From CAYJAZ01 sp964370095 (GTDB lineage: Bacteria > Desulfobacterota > Desulfovibrionia > Desulfovibrionales > Desulfovibrionaceae), in contig CAYJHJ010000011.1 of assembly GCA_964370095.1 (NCBI GenBank), forward strand, positions 1 to 40,882: a DNA stretch of 40,882 bases, given 5' to 3'. The notes under the pieces were generated by a model. The model had not been told where the DNA came from. It searched no databases and was given only the letters and a program-made list of their open reading frames with translations. Made by a program: the position numbers and the translations under genes. Shown piece after piece: positions 34,701-40,882 of this stretch. The stretch's first letter is position 1; each line of letters starts with the position of its first letter.

Positions 34701-37700
34701 AATAGAAGGTAAGCGAACAGAGCCATCGTCCATAATGTAAACTAGAGTAGTATTGCCATTATTATCATTATTAGTTGAAGCAGTAACATCATTTCCGCCC
34801 AAGTCAATTGAATCGAAGTTTTTATAGCTTGTGCCGCCTAATTCAATCGAGTTAGGTATAGCATCAACAGAATCAAAATAATCGTCATAATTATTATATT
34901 TGATTACTATACCATCTGTATTTGCACCAAAAAGAAGAGTATCAATTATCGTGTCATTATCATTGCGTGGGTTTGCAAAATCCTCTTCCCCCGCATCAAC
35001 AACCTTGAAGCCTGTAAAAGGAGAAGTGGCCACTGTAAAAGTATCATCGTCCGTATCTGAAAAACTAAGCGTGCCTGTGCCATCGCCCTCAAATTTTTCA
35101 AAGTTCTTATAGTTTGTACCATTAATAAGATATATGTTTGAAGAATTATAAGTTAAGTTAGTAAGACCTTTAAGTGTATCACCACCTGCACCATGAGCAC
35201 CGCCGTCAATAGTGCCAAAGCCTGTGTAGGTTGTGCCTTCAAAAGCAGAGCCGACAGTATAGACGTCATCACCTGTTTTTAGGGTAAGAGTGCCGTTATT
35301 TGAGCTTGTTACAGTATCAAAGTTTTTAAAAGTAAGAGTAAATGTATTTGCAGTTGCTGTAAATTGTTGATTTGTGGCATCATCAAGAATGATTTCAGTA
35401 TCAAGAGTGGCAGTCGCTCCGGGAACAGCTGCATAAGTATTATTAACAATAACAGCAGATGCAAGTGTACCATCAATAGATAAGTTGTCCGAAGAAAGCA
35501 CAATAGAACTTGTTACTGCTTGCCCTAAATTATTGCCTGTTTGATTCATAAAGTTTTCAAAATTTTTATAAAGAATACCCTCTATCAAATAGTCAGTGCC
35601 ACTTACAGAGAAATCTTTTCCTTGCATATTTAAGGTATCACGATCAGTATTGTCAGTTTTTGAACCTGCATCTATAATTGCAAAATTTATATAAGTGCTT
35701 GCTGTAACGTCAACTGTATCATCGTTTTCTGCACTTAAAGTAATTGTTGCATTTATGCCTGTGGTTTCAAATTGCTCAAATTCTTGGAAGAGAGTAGTGC
35801 CATCAGAATAACCTTTATTTATATCATCGTATTCTAAGGAGCCTGCAAGTGTAAGTTTGTCAGCTGCTCCTACACCTGCTTTTATTGTTTCAAAGCCATT
35901 GTAGGTTACACCGTTTATAGTGTTGGTGCCTACAGTATAGCTCCCTGTATTTTCAAGCACATCACTTGCACTATTTGCAGTTATTTTTGCAAAATTAATG
36001 AAATTTACATTTGCATCTTCAGCTGTTTTTGCATTTGCATCAGCAGTAATAGCACTAGATGTTGTCAGATTATTAGTGCTTACATTAATGCTTTCAAAAT
36101 TTATAAACTCTGAATTATTATTCTGAACTGTAATTTTATTTCCTGTGTAAGTTACATCATTATTGGCTTTCAATTTGTCATCATCTGTTGTATCACCACC
36201 ATCCACGACGCTAAAATTAGAGAAATCTATACCACCATGTATGAAACCATCAGTAGAAGCAATAGTTGCATCAACCAAACCGTCAATAGTAAGGGTGTCA
36301 TTAGTGCCGTTGCCTGTAACTTGTGTAAGATTTGCTGAGGAAATAGAGCTAAAACCATCAGTTAAGGAGGTTGTATTAATATTATATTTTGCATTAGCAT
36401 TAAGAGTTGCAGATGTTATATTTGTGTTTGAAGCTATTCCTACATTTGTAAAAGAAACAGTTTGTGCAGCATTTTGCATTGTATAGGAATTTCCGCCAAT
36501 CCAAGTGGAAACATTATTAGAAAAATCAACACCTAGTCCATTTGCATCAATCAATTCAAAATTTTGATAAGTTAAAATGTTTGAAACAAATTCTGTGGCA
36601 GAGTTAATTATTATAGCTGCACTTGCTTTTATACTATCAACACCTGTTGAAGCATCAACAATTTTAAAGCCTGTATATTTTGCATAATCTGCGTAATCGT
36701 CAGCACCTGCTGTAAGAGTAAGTGTGCCACTTGTATCGCCGGTTACAGTTTCAAAGCCTTTAAAAGCTGTGTTTTGTAAATTATAATTAGTTATTCCTGT
36801 AAGGGTATCACTACCACCATTTGCAGTTATTCCTGCAAAATCAATAATATCTATAGTTCCTGCTGTGCCTATTACTCCATTGTATGTAACATCTAGGCCA
36901 TTTACAGTAATTGTGCCACTTGTATCACCGTCTAATGTGTTAAAGCCACTGTAAGTTCTGTTACTGTATGAAATAACATTGCTTGCGGATAACGAAGAAG
37001 CAGTGTTATTGCCCAAAGTTAAAGTATTGTTTGTTCCGCTTACATTAAAGTTTGTGTAGTTATAATCAGCATTTTGAGCGTTAAATACACCGTTTGAAGT
37101 TATGCTATGTTTCATACTATTTGTTGTTGTGGAAACGGTTTCAGCAGTAACATTGTCAAAATTCTTAAAAGTTATAGAATTTGACGTAAAGGTTTGGGTT
37201 TGATTTGGGTCAATTACAATATCAACAAAGCCACTTGCACTCTCAACACCGGCAACAGTTGCTTCAACAGAAGAAAAGCCTGTGAAATTGGCTTCAGGTG
37301 TTATGCCGTTGATTATATTATAAGTGCCATCACCAACATTATAAAGGTTTGAAGCAGCAGCAAAGGTTACTGTGCCTGAGCCTGTTCCGCGTATATAGCC
37401 AAAATTTGTTTCATATGTATTGCCTGCACCTGTTACACTATCAAGGTTGGTGCCGCCGCCATTATAAGTGTAAGTCTCAACCTCTGAAAGAACGTTATAA
37501 GCATTTGATGAAGTTGTAAAAAATTGTGGTGTATTGCCTTCCCATGTAAATTCATAATCATAAATGGTATGTGTGATTTGAAAACCATCAGCAATAAGTT
37601 GCACTTCTTCACCTGCAGGAGTGGATAGCGACCTGGCGTAAATAATATTGGCGGGGTCAAATTGCAAGTTAAATTCATTTCCGCCTTGCAAAAATTCGCC

Positions 37701-38672
37701 AATAGTAGCTGTGCTTCCGTTTTCAAGCTCAAAATAAATTGGCCCTTTGGTGCTACTATCTAAAGAAATTGTTGTAGTTGGAGGAGGGCCCACTTGTGGT
37801 TTGGAGGGTGCTGTTGGAATACCTGAGTTTGTGTCGTCATCATTGTCATATGAAAGAGAATTATCGTCTAAATCATCATCAAGGCTTAAAATAGCGTCAT
37901 CATCGTCTTCATCGTAAAAATAAAGTGCGTCTTCTTCAACGGTTGAGGTTATTTGATCTTCAGATGGATTTTCCACTAAGTTATTAAGAACTTCTTTAAT
38001 TGCCTCAAGTCTAGCACTTGCAGTAACATTTTGATTTTCTTCTGCAATTTGAATACTGATTTCTGAAATGATAGAGCTTAATTCTTCTAAAATAGCAAGT
38101 GGATCTTCTGCATTTAAAGTGAAACTTTCTTGAATTTCAGTCAACCTTTCTGGGCTTATGAGGATTAAATCATAGTCAGAGCTGTTTTCATCAATGGTTA
38201 ATCCCTCAAGATTAGTTGTTAGAACAACACTTTCGCCATTTGGCAAAGTAATAACAACTGTGTGCCCGTCTGAGATAGAAATAATGGCATGCTCTTCTTC
38301 GCCATCTTTTCCAACAAAGTGATATGTGGTTGTTCCGCGAATACCGATTGTGGCTTTTGGTGTTTCAATTTTAAAAGCATCGGGATTACGCTTAACAATA
38401 TCGCCGGAAATTGACTGCATTGTGCCTTCAACTAAGTCAAGAATAAAAGATTCATCTGTTTCGGTATATGCGTAATCAGCAATAGCCAGTTCAGTATTAG
38501 GGCCTATGCTTACATTCGATCCATCTGTGAAAAGAACTTTAATTGTGCCGTCAGCAGTGTTTAAAATGTCAGTTTCATAGAGTGGAGTTTCTGCTGTAAG
38601 GGCAATTTCTTTGCCATCGCGAAGAATATAGGCTGAACCTGTTAACTCTGAAATACTAGCTACTTGACTCAT
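31734..38672 (-). CDS. Giant repeat protein with N-terminal FecR-like domain, probable type I secretion cargo
   Basis: A 2312-residue acidic protein in which I find no cysteine. There is no signal peptide. A FecR-like beta domain lies at about 5-130 (VLFTDGSNVSIGPNTELAI; ATIGIRGTTTY). A helical linker follows, then an acidic stretch (YDEDDDDAILSLDDDLDD, about 250-270) and a proline-rich hinge. From about residue 420 to 2220 run degenerate repeats with [YF]xNFE, Y-x-GF and DAGxGxDTL words. The C-terminus ends in hydrophobic VEFTFLT, which suits an uncleaved C-terminal secretion signal. It is flanked by the exporter operon and the TolC gene, so it is the likely cargo: an adhesin or surface-layer protein. 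AGAGGTG precedes the ATG. Confidence 0.85.
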   Translation of the reverse strand: MSQVASISELTGSAYILRDGKEIALTAETPLYETDILNTADGTIKVLFTDGSNVSIGPNTELAIADYAYTETDESFILDLVEGTMQSISGDIVKRNPDAFKIETPKATIGIRGTTTYHFVGKDGEEEHAIISISDGHTVVITLPNGESVVLTTNLEGLTIDENSSDYDLILISPERLTEIQESFTLNAEDPLAILEELSSIISEISIQIAEENQNVTASARLEAIKEVLNNLVENPSEDQITSTVEEDALYFYDEDDDDAILSLDDDLDDNSLSYDNDDDTNSGIPTAPSKPQVGPPPTTTISLDSSTKGPIYFELENGSTATIGEFLQGGNEFNLQFDPANIIYARSLSTPAGEEVQLIADGFQITHTIYDYEFTWEGNTPQFFTTSSNAYNVLSEVETYTYNGGGTNLDSVTGAGNTYETNFGYIRGTGSGTVTFAAASNLYNVGDGTYNIINGITPEANFTGFSSVEATVAGVESASGFVDIVIDPNQTQTFTSNSITFKNFDNVTAETVSTTTNSMKHSITSNGVFNAQNADYNYTNFNVSGTNNTLTLGNNTASSLSASNVISYSNRTYSGFNTLDGDTSGTITVNGLDVTYNGVIGTAGTIDIIDFAGITANGGSDTLTGITNYNLQNTAFKGFETVTGDTSGTLTLTAGADDYADYAKYTGFKIVDASTGVDSIKASAAIIINSATEFVSNILTYQNFELIDANGLGVDFSNNVSTWIGGNSYTMQNAAQTVSFTNVGIASNTNITSATLNANAKYNINTTSLTDGFSSISSANLTQVTGNGTNDTLTIDGLVDATIASTDGFIHGGIDFSNFSVVDGGDTTDDDKLKANNDVTYTGNKITVQNNNSEFINFESINVSTNNLTTSSAITADANAKTAEDANVNFINFAKITANSASDVLENTGSYTVGTNTINGVTYNGFETIKAGVGAADKLTLAGSLEYDDINKGYSDGTTLFQEFEQFETTGINATITLSAENDDTVDVTASTYINFAIIDAGSKTDNTDRDTLNMQGKDFSVSGTDYLIEGILYKNFENFMNQTGNNLGQAVTSSIVLSSDNLSIDGTLASAVIVNNTYAAVPGATATLDTEIILDDATNQQFTATANTFTLTFKNFDTVTSSNNGTLTLKTGDDVYTVGSAFEGTTYTGFGTIDGGAHGAGGDTLKGLTNLTYNSSNIYLINGTNYKNFEKFEGDGTGTLSFSDTDDDTFTVATSPFTGFKVVDAGEEDFANPRNDNDTIIDTLLFGANTDGIVIKYNNYDDYFDSVDAIPNSIELGGTSYKNFDSIDLGGNDVTASTNNDNNGNTTLVYIMDDGSVRLPSIIGSSDNTTINNFGDVTFIKASGGVDENDITFALDIDESIASATVTSSANNTINVAFTENGKDYNHTFKNVDIINGDLTPNFSGSVSSSMNLTGTAAGETFTDFYTIGNNGGAYVTYNNVTFQRVGTIDAGGGEDTLIFDSREYAQALQVGGSNTITGLFYYGDELRAANSLKNFEKVYASVDNKPASLYTYNNFILYNDGTNDYLQMDLTGPDEAVKTYAKFYDFHNVYGRTSATTVLQNDLEINEHYAASVNVLTPTQQGGVDATPTSQAEIDGTLYLDFKEITGNALSTLTFSTGNDTYNASTGTITQLNDTLLNDPTKTYTAYKGFGIVDAGAGTDTLEFDVLTDYSITAEGYIEANGIIYKNFEGSPTNGNLVLSNPTSVSGDTTLNVATLSSGNIPSADLNAKTLAINSAGTGKFTFIEDPNTNTNILVALSAVNSFTVLNGNTDLSNITFNDFTHIIANFDDTNNDQLDLRIDIQNATYNHETGKINNTVKVEGFEQIQGNGRTATNFNNIELFASDAFSVTGLVDGTNFAGFANVSGTGAVTTTGLAGAGNKLTVTANEASFVVGDTNNANQATYSGFTSMTSSNEFDILHLTHSLYDNITYTVGEKFNNSAIFYDFKTIDAGNQGAAGDRDTVLNLNGEVTFDPTTPSNFIVDGVTYKNFEIAESNGGNNDTVKLDAVTNYTYVINSDGTQDTSDDIHGVKVNGVTFMGFTADGGTIADYEYTSSKAYFLNGSLDGVGTNITNATISNTGQGELITDKSFTITYDGNITTANSNNTFIRYTDNDNPGFRSVRAAGDDVVFTMNNPQTIALIAKNGWVSYNKLTIYDVKNVQTTNNSDELWLDDYNIDVTYTVTKAEGNTVYGTSNVDSHTITYSNFGEVWAEATSNDTLDVSGQAISIFADEYTSDFITIGTSDFYRFDIISSSGNNPIEITNITLDTNGDAAFKVAAGDSIEYLGTEYSYDSHGSTVTLGGGVEFTFLT
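32000..37415 (-). repeat. Degenerate coding repeats in the giant protein
   Basis: A composite unit recurs: GTLTFS-like strand, a D-D/N-x-Y word, YTGFxxVDAGxGxDTLxF, a variable strand, then INGxxYKNFExxxG. About two dozen NF/GF anchors and roughly fifteen DAGxGxDTL-like words can be picked out by eye. Clear examples are IDAGGGEDTLIFD, VDAGAGTDTLEFD, TNYKNFEKF and VTYKNFEIA. The copies are strongly diverged in DNA and spacing varies, so the array is old. Confidence 0.75.
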
Positions 38673-38910
38673 GCGGCACCTCTAAAGTTTATAAAGCACT
38701 TGTGTTCTAAAACATAAAATGATTATAATTCTTTTATTATAAAATTATTCTTAGATGTAACCTTTTTCTGGTGTGTTGTCAAAGGATAATTTCCATAAAA
38801 AAACAATATAGTTAAATAGAAAAAAGTGTAAACTTATTGTGAAATAATAAAATAAAGATTTAAATCAAATGATGTATAAAAACTAAAGCTTAGATATAAA
38901 TCAAAAAAAC

Positions 38911-38939
38911 TTGACAATTATCATGCATTTAAGTAATAT
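38911..38939 (+). promoter_or_regulatory. Strong sigma-70-type promoter of the TolC-type gene
   Basis: TTGACA (38911-38916), a 17-bp spacer, then TAATAT (38934-38939). AAGAGGA lies 7 bases before the ATG at 38971. The divergent 298-bp spacer also carries TATAAT-like words for the giant gene on the minus strand (38722-38727), but no good -35 accompanies them. Confidence 0.75.
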
Positions 38940-38970
38940 GTTTGCAATAATTATAATAAGAGGATAATTT

Positions 38971-40296
38971 ATGAGATTTTTAAAACTGTCAAAATCAATA
39001 GCTTTAATTATGTTGTTGTTTGGAAGCCATATGGCTTATGCACAAGTTAGTATTGAGGAAACTCTAAATCAAGCTTTAGAGTTTAGCCCAGCTTTAAAAA
39101 GCTCTTTTGAAACCTTATATGCCTCTGAAGCTGAATTAGACAAAGCAAAAGGCTCATACTATCCAAGTATAGGAGCATGGGCAAACACAGGATTTAGGCA
39201 AAATGCCAATTTCACCTCTAGAATTTATGAACAAGAAAGTGATGCCCAAGAATATGCCGGCGGTGGAGTAAGTATACGTCAAGTGCTTTTTGCTGGCGGT
39301 ATCAACAGAGCAAAAGTTTTTGCTGCAAAAGCCGGGCTTAGTTCTAGCGAAAATTTACTTTTTGATGCGGCAACTTCTGTTATGTTTGAAGCACTTTCCG
39401 CACATGCAGACTTGGCAAGGCGTTACAAACTTGTTGAACTTGCACAAAATAATGTAAAAGAGCATGAAACTGTTTTAAAAAGTACTAAAATGCGTTTTAA
39501 CCAAGGAGTGATTACAAGCGGTGAAGTAACCCAAGTTGAATCACGCCTTGCAAGAGCAAATGCAACCTTGCTTTCTCAGCAAAGCGGTTTAGAAGCGGCA
39601 AAAGCTGCTTATTTGCGTGTTGTTGGCGTTGAGGCTCCTGTCGAAATTATGCCAATTAAATCACCATTAGTGAACTATGAATCATCAACCAAAGTTGTTG
39701 AAGTAGCAAATAATCTTAATTCTCGTCTTCTTTCAACAAAAGATGCAGTAAGCTATATGGAAGGTGAAAAGAGAATTGCCAAATCAAGCTTTTACCCTAC
39801 TATTGCTGCACAAGGTGGTTATAGCAGCACCTATCAAGAAGGCTATGGCAATGGAAATACACATGGTTATGATGTAGGGCTTGTGCTTGAATGGAACTTA
39901 TTTAACGGCGGCTCTGATAAAGCAAGTGTAGTACAAGCAAATGCTAATATCCGTAAAGCAAAATTTGATAGTGAAGAATATAAAAACCAGCTTTATCAAG
40001 ATATTTATTCAACTTTTGCACGCGTTCAGAATTTATTTAAAGAAAGTGAATTTTATGCTGAATCAATGGACTTTTCACTTAGGACAAAAAATAACTTTTA
40101 TCAACAATTTCAAGCAGGTCAAAGAGGTTTGCTTGATGTTTTAGATGCTGAATCAGAATATTTCACTTCATCTGTTGAAAAAGAAATCAGCCATGTGGAT
40201 GCTATCATAGGGCAATATCGCCTTCATGCATTGGCCGGAACCTTGCTTGAAGAACTTAATATTGACAGACAATTATTATTGAATAGGCAGCAATAA
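38971..40296 (+). CDS. TolC-family outer-membrane channel of type I secretion
   Basis: A 441-residue outer-membrane efflux protein. The signal peptide is residues 1-24, with likely cleavage after AYA. Two related halves of long helices follow: the first has LNQALEFSPALKSSFETLYASEAELDKAKGSYYPSI split across about 30-65, the second SFYPTIAAQGGYSSTY near 271-286 and GLVLEWNLFNGGSDKASV near 306-323. The end of the second half, QFQAGQRGLLDVLDAESEYF, is typical of TolC/LapE-type channels. It completes the secretion system with the exporter and adaptor 11 kb away. It has its own promoter, divergent from the giant gene. Confidence 0.93.
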   Translation: MRFLKLSKSIALIMLLFGSHMAYAQVSIEETLNQALEFSPALKSSFETLYASEAELDKAKGSYYPSIGAWANTGFRQNANFTSRIYEQESDAQEYAGGGVSIRQVLFAGGINRAKVFAAKAGLSSSENLLFDAATSVMFEALSAHADLARRYKLVELAQNNVKEHETVLKSTKMRFNQGVITSGEVTQVESRLARANATLLSQQSGLEAAKAAYLRVVGVEAPVEIMPIKSPLVNYESSTKVVEVANNLNSRLLSTKDAVSYMEGEKRIAKSSFYPTIAAQGGYSSTYQEGYGNGNTHGYDVGLVLEWNLFNGGSDKASVVQANANIRKAKFDSEEYKNQLYQDIYSTFARVQNLFKESEFYAESMDFSLRTKNNFYQQFQAGQRGLLDVLDAESEYFTSSVEKEISHVDAIIGQYRLHALAGTLLEELNIDRQLLLNRQQ

Positions 40297-40346
40297 TTTT
40301 AACATACTATAATGACTATTGTCTTTTAGCTATACAGATTATATAA

Positions 40347-40382
40347 AACCGCAATTATAGAGTTTAAACTATAATTGCGGTT
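40347..40382 (+). terminator. Terminator after the TolC-type gene
   Basis: A 14-bp perfect stem (AACCGCAATTATAG at 40347-40360 with its complement at 40369-40382) with an 8-base loop, followed by TAATATTTT. It lies 50 bp after the stop codon. The rest of the gene-free stretch 40297-40555 shows nothing else. Confidence 0.75.
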
Positions 40383-40555
40383 AATATTTTGTGCGATTTT
40401 TTTATATTAGATTTGAATTCCAAATAAAACAATTTTGTATTCTTCTTCTACGTATGAATATATTTATAATTCAAAAGATATAAAGAAGCTTCATTTAAAT
40501 TAATATTAATAATTTAGTCTTCTGTGAACAATTTTGTGCTTAATGTGAAAGCTTT

Positions 40556-40882
40556 CTACACATTCATCTGTATGGATTGTGTGCTATTTTGTTTTCTATA
40601 TGCAGCATGATTTCCATAAGCTTTTGAACTATTATTATACACAACACTTGAGCCGCTTTCATTTTGCGAATTATAAGCATTGTGAGCATTTTTTGTGATG
40701 TTTCTTTCGCTTGCTTCTTCTGCTAATTTGTCTTTGTGGGCTCTGTCTTGTTCATTTCTTTCTTGCCTTGCTAGGGCAATTTCTTCAAGTAATGCATTCA
40801 AAGCTTCACGAGCTTCCTCCGTCATAGCAGCAATTTCTTCTTGAGTATATCTGTTTTGCCCATCAACTACTAATTCTTCATC
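40556..40882 (-). CDS. Hypothetical protein, 5' end beyond the window
   Basis: The frame is open from the window edge to a TAG at 40556-40558, giving 108 visible residues. The visible N-terminal part is helical and charged (EEIAAMTEEAREALNALLEE, then RQERNEQDRAHKDKLAEEA), followed by an Asn/Ser-rich, low-complexity tail ending STQSIQMNV. An ATG at 40823-40825 is in frame, but the open frame continues upstream (DEELVVDGQNRYTQEEI), so a start further upstream is more likely. I do not recognise the family and propose no function. Confidence 0.55.
   Translation of the reverse strand, partial: DEELVVDGQNRYTQEEIAAMTEEAREALNALLEEIALARQERNEQDRAHKDKLAEEASERNITKNAHNAYNSQNESGSSVVYNNSSKAYGNHAAYRKQNSTQSIQMNV

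Noticed and set aside
31734..38672. CRISPR array or tandem DNA repeats in the giant gene
   Set aside because: The DNA copies are too diverged and unevenly spaced; the repetition is only visible at protein level.

Overview
The window is low G+C DNA (about one third G+C by eye) from a Gram-negative bacterium. Gene order suggests a low-G+C relative of the Desulfovibrionaceae: a pst-pho operon with the sensor kinase gene between pstA and pstB, hypF for [NiFe]-hydrogenase maturation, and a run fabF-glyA-dCMP deaminase-ribD-ribE-ribBA. This placement is inferred from gene content, not from a marker-gene comparison. Two runs of ten N (21381-21390 and 23387-23396) show that the sequence is a draft or scaffolded assembly.

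Layout. 1-72: the initiator tRNA (minus), losing its 3' end at the window edge. 283-729: a small C_GCAxxG_C_C family protein. 874-7214: a phosphate-starvation operon on the minus strand, pstS-pstC-pstA-phoR-pstB-phoU, headed by four 11-bp repeats that look like a PHO box and closed by a terminator. 7264-9594: hypF. 9821-15950: a plus-strand operon for fatty-acid elongation, one-carbon metabolism, dCMP deamination and riboflavin synthesis, followed by an acyl-CoA synthetase (16010-17662). 17709-21344: a MATE transporter and a diguanylate cyclase, divergent around a CRP-like site. 21391-22417: a HEXXH metalloprotease cut by an N gap. 22673-24046: a lone trpB, split by the second gap and an in-frame stop, preceded by a clear trp attenuator whose leader peptide carries three consecutive Trp codons. 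24209-40296: a type I secretion locus. 40556-40882: the end of an unrecognised gene that continues past the window.

The secretion locus contains all three channel parts: a LapB/HlyB-type ABC exporter with a degenerate C39 domain, an HlyD-type adaptor and a TolC-type outer-membrane protein. It also holds an obvious candidate cargo, a 2312-residue protein with no cysteines that I could find, an N-terminal FecR-like domain, an acidic linker and a long array of degenerate repeats. A CHASE2 adenylate cyclase and a methyltransferase with a MethyTransf_Reg-type middle region sit inside the same locus, which is unusual for a plain exporter.

The most interesting points are the trp attenuator with a probably leaderless leader peptide, the secretion locus with its FecR-repeat giant protein and embedded cyclase and methyltransferase, and the well-phased four-repeat PHO box.
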